Positions 18,150 through 25,857 are shown, counted from the stretch's first letter. The stretch: DNA of 64,000 nt from CAWHNT01 sp963830775 (GCA_963830775.1 CAWHNT010000056.1:62001-126000), one strand, 5' to 3'. Made by a program: numbers and translations. Notes: a model not told the origin generated them from the letters alone.

Positions 18150-19355
18150 ATGGAAAAGGGTTGGCGGCTCGGCAGCCACCGGGCGGTGCCGCCGGCCGAG
18201 ACGGTGGCACGACTCCGCCCACTACTGCCGCTCATGGGAATCACGCGGCTCGCCGACGTCACCGGCCTCGACCGGATCGGCGTGCCGGTCTTCCAGGCCA
18301 TCCGCCCGCTCTCCCGGTCGGTCTCGGTGAGCCAGGGCAAGGGGCTCGACCCCGACGCCGCCCGGGCCTCGGCGCTGATGGAGGCGGTCGAGACCTGGCA
18401 TGCGGAGCGGATCGACCGCCCGCTCCGGCTGGCGCGCGAGCGCGACCTCGCCCAGGCTGCACGGGTCATCGACACCGGCCGGCTGCCGCGGGTCGCGGGC
18501 ACGGAGTATGATCCCGGGCGCCTGATCCTGTGGCTGCAAGGCCAGGAGCTCGGCAGCGGCGAGCCGGTCTGGGTGCCCTATGAGCCGGTCCACACGGACT
18601 ATACCCTGCCGCAGCCGGCGGGCTCCGGCTTCTTCCTCGCCAGCACCAACGGGCTCGCCTCCGGCAATGTGCGCGCGGAAGCCGTCATCCATGCCGTGTG
18701 CGAGCTCATCGAGCGCGATGCCGTGGGCTTGTGGTTCCGAAGCGAGCCCACGTCGCGAGCGGCCACGGCCGTGGATCCGGACAGCGTCGATGACCCGGCC
18801 TGCCGCGAGGTCCTGGATCGCTGTGCCGAGGCCGGCTGCGCCATCGTGATCTGGAACGTCACCAGCGATGTCGGCGTGCCGGCGTTCCAGTGCCTCCTGC
18901 TCGACGAGCGCGACCCGCAAGGCCATGGCGGGCTGGGCTCGGGCTGCCACCCGGCCCGCGAGGTGGCCTTGCTGCGGGCGCTGACCGAGGCCGTGCAGGT
19001 GCGGATGACCTATGTCAGCGGTGCCCGGGACGATCTCTCGGCCGCCGAATATGCGGACGGTGCCCGTGTCCAGCGGCTCCGTCAGGCGACACGGCTCGCT
19101 GCCGGCAGCCGGGGTGGGATCGACTTCCAGTCACTGCCAGGCTGTGCCGAGGCGAGCTTCGAGGCCGATCTCGCCGTGATCGAAGCACGTCTGGCGGCCG
19201 CTGGCGTGGGGCCCGTGGTGATCGTCGACCTGGACCGGCCGGAGATCGGCGTTGCCGTCGTCCGTGCGCTCGTGCCGGGTCTGGAAGGTCCCGACGACCA
19301 CCCGAGCTACACGCCCGGGGCACGCGCTCGTCGCGTCGGGGAAACGGTACCGTGA
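18150..19355 (+). CDS. YcaO-family ATP-dependent peptide-modifying enzyme (copy 1)
   Basis: YcaO enzyme of 401 residues. The family uses ATP to activate peptide amide bonds, making azolines, amidines or, with TfuA, thioamides. ATP/Mg-binding motifs are EAVETWHAER (Glu78, Glu81), CELIERD (Glu185, Glu188, Asp190) and LTEAVQVR. The C-terminus lacks the PxPxP tail typical of azoline-forming cyclodehydratases, which fits a TfuA-partnered thioamide type. The stop overlaps the start of a TfuA gene (GTGA). It is paralogous to the YcaO at 23655-24854 (LGITR.A..TGLDR.G.PV shared). The substrate is not adjacent and is probably encoded near 25 kb. Confidence 0.9.
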   Translation: MEKGWRLGSHRAVPPAETVARLRPLLPLMGITRLADVTGLDRIGVPVFQAIRPLSRSVSVSQGKGLDPDAARASALMEAVETWHAERIDRPLRLARERDLAQAARVIDTGRLPRVAGTEYDPGRLILWLQGQELGSGEPVWVPYEPVHTDYTLPQPAGSGFFLASTNGLASGNVRAEAVIHAVCELIERDAVGLWFRSEPTSRAATAVDPDSVDDPACREVLDRCAEAGCAIVIWNVTSDVGVPAFQCLLLDERDPQGHGGLGSGCHPAREVALLRALTEAVQVRMTYVSGARDDLSAAEYADGARVQRLRQATRLAAGSRGGIDFQSLPGCAEASFEADLAVIEARLAAAGVGPVVIVDLDRPEIGVAVVRALVPGLEGPDDHPSYTPGARARRVGETVP

Positions 19356-20638
19356 AGGCCTGCGTCTTCGTGGGGCCAAGCCTCGGCTCCGATGCCCCTG
19401 CCTCCGGCGACGAGCTTGCCGTCCTGCCGCCCGCGGCGCGCGGCGATCTCTACCGCGCAGCCTTGGCGGGCCCGCAGGTGATCGGCCTGATCGACGGCTA
19501 TTTCGACGGCGTGCCGGCGGTGGCGCACAAGGAGATCCTGTGGGCGCTGGACCAGGGCATCCGCGTCCTCGGTGCCGCCAGCATGGGGGCTCTGCGCGCG
19601 GCCGAGCTGGCGCCCTTCGGCATGGAGGGCGTCGGTGCGATCTGGCGGGACTATGCCGACGGCACCTTGGAGGGTGACGACGAGGTCGCGGTGCTGCACG
19701 GGCCCGCCGAGTCGGACTGGCTGTCGCTGAGCGAGGCCCTGGTCAACGTGCGCGCCACGCTTGCGGCAGCGGAAGCCGCAGGTGTCCTCGACGCCGCAGC
19801 GGCGGCAGCCGTCCTTCGGGCGGCCCAGACCCTCTTCTACAAGGAGCGGCGCTGGAAGGCCATTCTTGCGGCGAGCGAGGATGTCGAGCCGGCGGTTCTG
19901 GCACGCCTCGCCGACTGGCTGCCCGCCGGCCGCGTCGACCGCAAACGGGAGGACGCCCGTCTCCTGCTCGAGCGGGTGCAGGCCCTCCTGAGGGAGGAGC
20001 CGTCACCGGCCGACGAGACCCCGCCGTTCGAGCACACGCAGATTTGGGACGAGATTGCCGGCGAGGTCGGGGACGGTGCCGAGGATCCGCTGACGGCACT
20101 GCTCGTGGGCGAGGCTCGGCTCGATCCGGAGCGCTATCGGCCACTTCATGACCGGGCGCTGGCCCGTCTGGCCGCTACGACATTGGCAGCCGAGCCGGGT
20201 GCCGCCGAGGTCCGGCGCAGGATCGAGCGGATGCGGCTGGAAGCCGGCCTGCTGCGCCGGGCGGAGCTGGAGGCCTGGCTCGCCCTGCGCGAGGTCGACG
20301 GCACCTGGCTCGAGCGGCAGGCCCGCGACGCGCTGGCGGTCGAAGCCATGGCGGCGGCCAGGCGCCCGCAGCTGGAGCGCCTCTGCCTCGATGAGCTGCG
20401 ACTCTCGCCCGCCTTCCCCGAGGCGCTGGCACGAGCCCGGCGCAAGGAGGCCCTGCTCGCGGAGGCCGCCGCCCGTGGCGTGCGCTCGCCGCCTCCTTCG
20501 GCACTTGCGGCTCTCCGGCAGCGTCACGGCGAGAGCGCCAGTGCAGCGGAGATCGCCGCCAGGCTTGGCTTCTCGACCGTGGAAGAACTCTATCGCGTTC
20601 TGCTTGCCGAGCACTTATACACGCAGAGTTCTGAGTGA
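19352..20638 (+). CDS. TfuA-like protein with long C-terminal extension (copy 1)
   Basis: TfuA-domain protein of 428 residues. TfuA proteins partner YcaO enzymes and are thought to deliver sulfur for backbone thioamidation. The TfuA core (about 1-230) begins VKACVFVGPSL and contains VIGLIDGYFDGVPAVAHKEI and LGAASMGALRAAELAPFGM, the family's conserved block. About 190 further residues, mostly helical and Arg/Glu/Ala-rich, have no counterpart in the 253-residue copy 2. The GTG start at 19352 overlaps the YcaO stop, indicating translational coupling. The extension might recognise the precursor or bind YcaO, which is inference. Confidence 0.87.
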   Translation: MKACVFVGPSLGSDAPASGDELAVLPPAARGDLYRAALAGPQVIGLIDGYFDGVPAVAHKEILWALDQGIRVLGAASMGALRAAELAPFGMEGVGAIWRDYADGTLEGDDEVAVLHGPAESDWLSLSEALVNVRATLAAAEAAGVLDAAAAAAVLRAAQTLFYKERRWKAILAASEDVEPAVLARLADWLPAGRVDRKREDARLLLERVQALLREEPSPADETPPFEHTQIWDEIAGEVGDGAEDPLTALLVGEARLDPERYRPLHDRALARLAATTLAAEPGAAEVRRRIERMRLEAGLLRRAELEAWLALREVDGTWLERQARDALAVEAMAAARRPQLERLCLDELRLSPAFPEALARARRKEALLAEAAARGVRSPPPSALAALRQRHGESASAAEIAARLGFSTVEELYRVLLAEHLYTQSSE

Positions 20639-20665
20639 ACCGTGTCTCGCCGGAGGGGGAGCGGC

Positions 20666-22012
20666 ATGCGCTACGGGCGGGCAGGATCCGTCGGTAGTGA
20701 AGGGACGAGGGTTCGCCTTTTCCCGCAGGCGCCGTTCCTTGCCCGCTATGCCCGGCCCGAGACCATCACCCTGTCGGTACCCGTCGGCAGCGTCAGGCCG
20801 GGCCCGGCCGACCCGCGCATGTACACGCTCTGGCCGGTGGGCAAGCCCGAGCCCTACGGGCCCGTGCGGGGCATGGGGCACGGCCCGCTGCCGCTCTACA
20901 GCTGGCCGCCCTGGGACGGACCCATCGAGGCGCCCGCCATGCCGGGGCCGGACGGGCATCTCGACCGCATCCCGCTCGGGACGCCGCAGTTCGAGCTTGC
21001 CCACAGCTATGGCCTCGTCCGGTTCACCCTGGACATCTGGGAAGGCTATCTGGGCGGCCCGTTCCCCTGGCACTTCAGCGCCGAGTATGACGAGCTCGAG
21101 ATCACCATCTTCCGCGGATTCGACAATTCGAGGGTCGGCTGGGGCTATCTCGAGCTGGGCTCGGAGACCTGGCCCGACGGCACGGACGAGCCCTTCGCCC
21201 TCAATCTCGACATCGTGGCGCACGAGACCGGGCACCTGATCGTCTACGGCGTGGTCGGCATGCCCGACCCGATCGACGACACCGGCGACTATTACGGCTT
21301 CCACGAATCGGCGGGCGATCTCGTGGCTCTCCTCACCGCCGCCCATTTCGGCAGCGTGGTCGACGAGATGTTCGACCAGACACAGGGCAACCTCGCGGCG
21401 ATGAACCGGCTCGCAACCTTTGCCGAGCTGTCGCCGAACACGCAGATCCGCGTCGCCAACAACTGGGCCCGCCTGCGCAGCTTCGAGGGCGGCTGGTCCG
21501 ACGAGCACGACCTCTCGCTGCCGCTCACCGGCTGCCTGTTCGACATCCTGGTCGACCTGTTCCACGAGAGCCTCGTCGAGCGAGGCCTGATCGACCCCGC
21601 GGCCGAGCACCTGGCCGACCTGATCGAGCGCGACGAAAGCGCCTTCCCGGTCCTCCAGGCCCTCTTCGACGCCGCCTATCCCCGGAACGAGGCCGGCTTC
21701 AAGGAAGCCTTCGCCGATGCGCGCGACCTGCTCGGCCGCTATCTCGGCCGGTGCTGGCCCCGCCTGCGCGGCAGGCCCGTGACCTATGACGGGATCATCC
21801 GCGAGCTCCTCCTGATCGACCGCGAGGAGACGGGCGGCCGTTGTGCCCGCATCATCCGCAACAACGCTCATTGGAGAGATATCGGCCGGGTAGAGATCGG
21901 GCCTCGCCTCACCCGGCCGGACAAGCGGAGCCATGGCAGCTCCCTACGCACGGTGGCCCCGGTCGACCAAGGTCGGGGTGTCTTCGGCCGAACGCTGGAA
22001 TGCCGCCCGTGA
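20666..22012 (+). CDS. HExxH gluzincin-like metallopeptidase in RiPP locus
   Basis: Protein of 448 residues with a zinc-peptidase motif HETGH at 186-190 and a probable third ligand Glu214 in FHESAGDLVALL, 24 residues downstream. This is the thermolysin (M4)-like arrangement in which E and a following D contact the active-site His. The N-terminal 180 residues show no signal peptide. The ATG at 20666 has GGAGGGGG upstream and is preferred over the GTG at 20642. It lies 27 bases after TfuA copy 1, so it is co-transcribed with the YcaO-TfuA pair, suggesting a leader-peptide or core-repeat protease. Its last 69 bases overlap the convergent EamA gene. Confidence 0.72.
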   Translation: MRYGRAGSVGSEGTRVRLFPQAPFLARYARPETITLSVPVGSVRPGPADPRMYTLWPVGKPEPYGPVRGMGHGPLPLYSWPPWDGPIEAPAMPGPDGHLDRIPLGTPQFELAHSYGLVRFTLDIWEGYLGGPFPWHFSAEYDELEITIFRGFDNSRVGWGYLELGSETWPDGTDEPFALNLDIVAHETGHLIVYGVVGMPDPIDDTGDYYGFHESAGDLVALLTAAHFGSVVDEMFDQTQGNLAAMNRLATFAELSPNTQIRVANNWARLRSFEGGWSDEHDLSLPLTGCLFDILVDLFHESLVERGLIDPAAEHLADLIERDESAFPVLQALFDAAYPRNEAGFKEAFADARDLLGRYLGRCWPRLRGRPVTYDGIIRELLLIDREETGGRCARIIRNNAHWRDIGRVEIGPRLTRPDKRSHGSSLRTVAPVDQGRGVFGRTLECRP

Positions 22013-22867
22013 CGAGAGCGCCAGGGCCATGACGATCAGGCTCCCGCCCAGCCAAAGGCTGCTCTTAGGCACCTCGGCCCACACCAGATAGCCCCAGCTG
22101 CCGGCCCAGATCAGGCCCAGATAGTCGACCGGTGCAAGCACGGGCAGAGGCGCACGGCGGCAAGCTGCGACGTAGAGGAGGCTGCTGAGCCCGCCGGCGA
22201 CGGCCACGGCTGCCAGCGCCCAACCTTCCCCTGCGGTCGGCACGATCCAGGCCGAGGAGGTGCCGAGGGACAGAAGCGCCACGAGACCCAGGCTGCCGTA
22301 GAAGGTGATGGCGATGCTGCTGTTCTCCTTTGCAAGCTCCCGCGAAAGAAGCTGCACGAAGGCGTAGGTAAGGGCTGCGATCAGCGGCAGGAGATGCACG
22401 AGGCGCGCCGTGCTGAAGCCGGGCTCGATGACGATCAGAGCGCCGGCGAGCCCAAGCAGGACGGCGATGCCCTGCAACAGCCCCACCCTCTCCCGGTGGA
22501 GGACGGGCGACAGTACCGCGAGGAACACCGGCCCCAGCATGAAGAGGGCGATCGCCTGTGCCAGCGGCAGCCGTCGGATGCTGAGATAGAGCAGCAGCAT
22601 GGTGGTGGTCATGCAGGCCGCTCTGGCAAGATGCAGCGGCCACTGCCTCGGCCTCATGAGGCCCGCGCCACGCGACAGGGCGAGCAGGGTGAGCACGGGG
22701 ATCAGGTCACCTAGAAGACGAGCGGACAGGATTTCGCTTACCGGGAGGGACGGGCTCAGGAGCTTGATCCCAGCATCCTTCGCGGAGCTGAAGACCGTTG
22801 CCACGGCATAGAGAAGCACGCCTCCCGCGGCGGCTCCTCCTGCCGGGGCGAATGCCCGCCACCGCAT
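21944..22867 (-). CDS. EamA/DMT-family permease, probable exporter
   Basis: Integral membrane protein of 307 residues with about ten predicted helices in two EamA halves. Helices visible include MTTTMLLLYLSIRRLPLAQA and IAVLLGLAGALIVIEPG. Drug/metabolite transporters of this family export small molecules, amino acids or metabolites. The ATG at 22867 has AAGGGG eight bases upstream and lies 12 bases after the TfuA copy 2 stop, making it the last gene of the minus-strand RiPP operon. A role in exporting the modified peptide, or giving self-immunity, is inferred from position. The 3' end overlaps the metallopeptidase gene on the other strand. Confidence 0.82.
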   Translation of the reverse strand: MRWRAFAPAGGAAAGGVLLYAVATVFSSAKDAGIKLLSPSLPVSEILSARLLGDLIPVLTLLALSRGAGLMRPRQWPLHLARAACMTTTMLLLYLSIRRLPLAQAIALFMLGPVFLAVLSPVLHRERVGLLQGIAVLLGLAGALIVIEPGFSTARLVHLLPLIAALTYAFVQLLSRELAKENSSIAITFYGSLGLVALLSLGTSSAWIVPTAGEGWALAAVAVAGGLSSLLYVAACRRAPLPVLAPVDYLGLIWAGSWGYLVWAEVPKSSLWLGGSLIVMALALSSRAAFQRSAEDTPTLVDRGHRA

Positions 22868-22879
22868 TCAGAGCGCCCC

Positions 22880-23641
22880 TTAGCCTGCGGCAGCGGTAGT
22901 GCCGCCGGACCCGTTGTCGAGCGCGGCGCGGGCCGCTTCCCACAAGGAACTGCGCTGGAGCTCGAACTCGACACGCTTGCACTCGAGGCCGAGCTGGAGA
23001 CGCCGCTCGATCTCGGCCACCATCTGCAGGGCATCCTCCCGCTTCCGGTCGACGCGGCCGGTCGGTAGCCAGGCCCGGAGCCGGCCCAGATCCGCGCTCA
23101 GGGCACTGTCGGCGCCGGCTGCGATCTCGATCGCCCGTGCAAAGCTGCGCTCGCCGTAGAAGAGCCGCTTCGCCGCCTGACCCACCGTGTCGGCGCAGGC
23201 TTGGCTCACGACCGCCTCGCGCACGGCCCGGTCGAGAGTGGCGCGGATATTCACCATCGCCTCGGAAATGGCCGGATAGCCGAGCTCCGCGGGCCCATGC
23301 CGGACCGCCACCTCGTCGTCATCCATGAGCACGCCGTCCCGGAACGCCTCGAAAATCCAGCCTACGCCGTCCATGCCGAACGGCGCCAGCTCGGCTGCCC
23401 GGAGCGCCCCCATGCTGGCGCTGCCCAGCACCTGCACGCCCTCCTGCAGCGCCCACAGAACCTCCTTGTGCCAGACGGAGGGCACCTGCTCGAAGTAGCC
23501 GTCGACGAGCCCAATGATCCGAGCGCCTGCCGCCGCCGCCCGGTAGACGTCGCCGAACGCGGCCGGCGGCCGGCGTGCGATCCCAGCCGGGAGAGCTCCC
23601 GGGAGGGTGGGCCCGACAAAGACGACGGCTTCGGCGGCCAT
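22880..23641 (-). CDS. TfuA-like protein (copy 2)
   Basis: TfuA-domain protein of 253 residues, about the usual length of the family. It contains VVFVGPTLPG at the N-terminus, IIGLVDGYFEQVPSVWHKEV and LGSASMGALRAAELAPFGMDGVG, nearly identical to the corresponding blocks of copy 1, followed by the shared WLPTGRVDRKREDAL. It lies 13 bases after YcaO copy 2. By family knowledge it should act with that YcaO to install a thioamide in a peptide backbone; the sulfur source is not encoded nearby. Confidence 0.88.
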   Translation of the reverse strand: MAAEAVVFVGPTLPGALPAGIARRPPAAFGDVYRAAAAGARIIGLVDGYFEQVPSVWHKEVLWALQEGVQVLGSASMGALRAAELAPFGMDGVGWIFEAFRDGVLMDDDEVAVRHGPAELGYPAISEAMVNIRATLDRAVREAVVSQACADTVGQAAKRLFYGERSFARAIEIAAGADSALSADLGRLRAWLPTGRVDRKREDALQMVAEIERRLQLGLECKRVEFELQRSSLWEAARAALDNGSGGTTAAAG

Positions 23642-23654
23642 GCCTGCAGCGCCC

Positions 23655-24854
23655 TCAGTCGTCCGCGACCCGCAGGCCCGGCACGATCACGCGCGCGACC
23701 GGGATATCGATCTCGGGCAGCGTGAGATCGACTGCCACGACCTCGCGAAAACCGGCGCGCTCAAGGCGTCGCAGGGCGGTGTCGAGGTCGTGTTCGAGAC
23801 TGTCGGAGGGCCAGGACGGTGCCGCAGCGACGGCGCGGCGTCCCTGGCATCCTTCCAGGATCTCGAGCCAGCGTTCTCCGTCGGAAGCTCGGGCAGCCTC
23901 GTCGTATTCGGCAAGGGTCAAGTCGTCCCTGACGCCCGTGATCACGGTGAGCCGGGCTTGGGCGGCCTCGGTCAGCGCTCGCGCCAGCGCCACTTCGCGG
24001 ACGAGATGGCAGCCCTGGCCGGAGACCGGGCAGGCCGCCGTGGCGGCCGGGCCTGCTTCGACCAGCCAGCACATGAAGGTGGGCAGGCCTACCTCGCTGG
24101 TGATGTCCCATACGCCGACCGAGAGGCCCGCACCCACGAACCGGCCCAGAAGCTCCCGGCAGGCGGGATCGTCGACGCTGGCGAGGTCCACCCGGCGCGC
24201 GTCGCACTCGTTGGGCGTGGCCTCGTCCCAGCACACGAGACAGTCGCGCTCGACCACCTCACACAGGCCGTGCAGGATCGCTTCCAGCGGATGGTTGCCG
24301 GAGGCCAAGCCGTTGGAGCTGGCCGTGAAGCAGCCGGAGCCTTCCGGCAGCGGCTTTCGATAATCGGTATGCACCAGCTCATAGGGCACCCAGCGCTCGC
24401 CACCGCGCGCAAGGTCAGTCCCGGCGACCCAGAGGATCGGGAGGTCGGGACGGAACGAGGTGTCGGGAAGCGCTGGCAGGCGCCACACATCGACGACGGC
24501 GCGTTTGGCATCAAGCTCCTCGAGGGTCGAGCGCAGGACCGGTCTGGCGACGCGCTCGGCGTGGTAGCCCTCGGCCGCCTCCATCATGCCGGAGGCCATG
24601 GCCGCCTCAAGGGAAAGCCCCTTGCCCATCGATACCGCGACCGAGCGCGAGTTCGGCCGGCAGACGGAGACGACCGGAATCCCCAGCCGGTCGAGCCCCG
24701 TGATATTGGCGACGCGTGTTATACCGAGTTCATGAGCCACGGCACGGACACGGGCCACCGTGACCGATGGGTGAACCAGCCGATGCGTGCCGTCCAGATA
24801 GGCCTTGAGGCTGCCTATGCGGTCACGCACAGCCGTGAGACTGACCGCATCCAC
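23655..24854 (-). CDS. YcaO-family ATP-dependent peptide-modifying enzyme (copy 2)
   Basis: YcaO enzyme of 399 residues. ATP-binding motifs are MMEAAEGYHAERV, CEVVERD and LTEAAQARL. As in copy 1 the C-terminus (VIVPGLRVADD) lacks a PxPxP tail. The GTG at 24854 is chosen over the GTG at 24890 because the latter lies inside a strong hairpin, while 24854 follows GTGAGGGTGGA. The operon reads small peptide, hairpin, YcaO, TfuA, EamA permease, a common order for a RiPP cluster. The paralogy with copy 1 suggests duplication of a whole YcaO-TfuA cassette, with one copy inverted. Confidence 0.9.
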   Translation of the reverse strand: MDAVSLTAVRDRIGSLKAYLDGTHRLVHPSVTVARVRAVAHELGITRVANITGLDRLGIPVVSVCRPNSRSVAVSMGKGLSLEAAMASGMMEAAEGYHAERVARPVLRSTLEELDAKRAVVDVWRLPALPDTSFRPDLPILWVAGTDLARGGERWVPYELVHTDYRKPLPEGSGCFTASSNGLASGNHPLEAILHGLCEVVERDCLVCWDEATPNECDARRVDLASVDDPACRELLGRFVGAGLSVGVWDITSEVGLPTFMCWLVEAGPAATAACPVSGQGCHLVREVALARALTEAAQARLTVITGVRDDLTLAEYDEAARASDGERWLEILEGCQGRRAVAAAPSWPSDSLEHDLDTALRRLERAGFREVVAVDLTLPEIDIPVARVIVPGLRVADD

Positions 24855-24879
24855 GGGTCCACCCTCACCGGGGCAGAAG

Positions 24880-24917
24880 CTGCGGCGCACGCCTCATGCG
24901 TGAGGGGCGCGCCGCAG
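24880..24917 (-). promoter_or_regulatory. Hairpin between precursor peptide and YcaO (attenuator-like)
   Basis: Inverted repeat with a perfect 9-bp outer stem (24880-24888 with 24909-24917, ctgcggcgc/gcgccgcag), a 3x3 internal loop and a 5-bp inner stem (24892-24896 with 24901-24905) closing a four-base loop. No T-run follows on the minus strand, so full termination is unlikely. Such hairpins between precursor and enzyme genes commonly lower expression of the enzymes relative to the peptide. It may also protect the 3' end of a short precursor transcript. Confidence 0.65.
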
Positions 24918-24985
24918 CAGGAGCAGTCATGAACCGCGTAAGGCAAGGCCGCCGATCGCCCGGTGCCACCTAACGGGTCGGACCG

Positions 24986-25120
24986 TCAGGGGCGCATGTT
25001 CTGGCCGATCGGCTTCGGGCGCGGATTCCTGACCGGAACCGGCCGGGCATCGTGGCTCGTGACCTGCTGCTCGGCATCATTGATCGATGTCTGAGTGGTC
25101 GCTGAAACGTTCTGCATCAT
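24986..25120 (-). CDS. Candidate RiPP precursor peptide, Pro/Arg-rich C-terminus
   Basis: Forty-four-residue peptide starting with two ATGs (25120 and 25117), preceded by GGGAGG at ideal spacing for the second. Residues 1-22 are polar and Gln/Thr/Ser-rich, leader-like, and hold every Ser and Thr. There is no Cys. Residues 26-44 (RPVPVRNPRPKPIGQNMRP) contain six Pro and five Arg/Lys. A core lacking Cys, Ser and Thr cannot form azolines but could carry a backbone thioamide, matching the YcaO-TfuA genes 131 bases downstream. The Pro/Arg pattern recalls proline-rich antimicrobial peptides that bind the ribosome. It could instead be an unrelated small protein. Confidence 0.65.
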   Translation of the reverse strand: MMQNVSATTQTSINDAEQQVTSHDARPVPVRNPRPKPIGQNMRP

Positions 25121-25238
25121 TCAACCTCCCTAACAACCCGCGCATGATGATCGTCGACCAACCCCGGCGCAAGGCCAAAGCTACAAGTATGGGCGAAGCA
25201 GCAGGCAGGTCTCCGCCAGAGAAGCCACCATTCCACAC

Positions 25239-25266
25239 TTGCGGCTCGCGGGTATGTGGCTAATGT
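25239..25266 (+). promoter_or_regulatory. Possible promoter of the repeat-protein gene
   Basis: TTGCGG (25239-25244) and TAATGT (25261-25266) are 16 bases apart and lie 28 bases before the ATG at 25295. The match is weak. The 174-base gap 25121-25294 separates divergent genes and must contain start sites for both the small peptide and the repeat protein. CCACA/TGTGG half-sites at 25233-25237 and 25255-25259 flank part of it and might bind a regulator. Confidence 0.25.
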
Positions 25267-25294
25267 GGGACAAGCTGCGCAGGGGAGAGGTCGA

Positions 25295-25837
25295 ATGGCG
25301 GACGAGCCAACAGTCCCGGAACCGCTGCTTGCGGGCACGGGGATCAGTCTCTTCGGCCGCAAGGTGGCCGGCCTGACGATCGACCTGACAGTGGCCGGCA
25401 GCAGCCTAGGCGGCGGCTTGGCTCGCCTGAGCCCTGCTGGCGACAATAGGCAGCCGAGCCTTGCCCGCATCTACGGGTTCAGCTTCGAGGGCCAGTATTA
25501 CGATCTCGTCCGTCCGGCGGTCTTCCTGGTTCATGGTGAAGGGGAGCAGGCTGCTAACAAGCTGGCGAAGACCGGGACCGTGGGCGAGCCGCCTGCGTTC
25601 GCCGATGACGTGCGGATATGGCAGTACGATCGGGCCGACTTCTCGCTTCGGCTCGAGCTGGATGTGGGGCCCCTCGAGCGCATCTTGCTGGAGGCGGAGC
25701 TCCCCTTGGATGGACCTGCCTACGCGGGTGCGAATGTCCGTCAGGCCGGAGCCAACGTGCGCCTCCGCCAAGCGGGAGCCAATGTTCGTTACGCCGGCGC
25801 CAATGTCAGGCTGCGTGGAGGCGGGTCCGGCGACTGA
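25295..25837 (+). CDS. Unknown protein with C-terminal AGANVR repeats, candidate multi-core precursor
   Basis: Protein of 180 residues with no recognised family. Residues 1-142 look folded (alternating hydrophobic stretches such as GLTIDLTVAG and ARIYGFSFEGQYYDLV; no signal peptide). Residues 143-174 hold four AGANVR units, each preceded by Tyr or Gln, with LR after the second and fourth, and a GGGSGD tail. The ATG at 25295 has GGAGAGG four bases upstream; an earlier ATG at 25256 lacks a site. It is divergent from the peptide-YcaO-TfuA operon. Repeats lacking Cys, Ser and Thr fit a thioamide substrate with several cores, as in thiovarsolin precursors. A structural protein is the alternative. 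Confidence 0.6.
   Translation: MADEPTVPEPLLAGTGISLFGRKVAGLTIDLTVAGSSLGGGLARLSPAGDNRQPSLARIYGFSFEGQYYDLVRPAVFLVHGEGEQAANKLAKTGTVGEPPAFADDVRIWQYDRADFSLRLELDVGPLERILLEAELPLDGPAYAGANVRQAGANVRLRQAGANVRYAGANVRLRGGGSGD
25721..25816 (+). repeat. Four-fold [Y/Q]AGANVR coding repeat
   Basis: Units begin at 25721, 25742, 25769 and 25790, spaced 21, 27 and 21 bases. The residues AGANVR are identical in all four, but codons differ: Val is GTC, GTG, GTT, GTC; Arg is CGT, CGC, CGT, AGG; Gly is GGT, GGA, GGA, GGC. The peptide sequence is therefore conserved while the DNA has drifted, so this is not a fresh slippage product. Confidence 0.9.
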
Positions 25838-25857
25838 CGCCTTCCCTTGCCTGCCGT

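Noticed and set aside
24854..24890. GTG at 24890 as start of YcaO copy 2
   Set aside because: It lies inside a strong hairpin and lacks a ribosome site; the GTG at 24854 follows GTGAGGGTGGA.
25117..25470. Minus-strand ORF of 117 codons opposite the repeat protein
   Set aside because: It runs through the divergent promoter region and antisense to the repeat protein, and has no plausible protein features or ribosome site.
25721..25816. AGANVR units as pentapeptide repeats or as a tandem DNA repeat
   Set aside because: Periodicity is seven to nine residues, not five, and codons differ between units, so it is neither.
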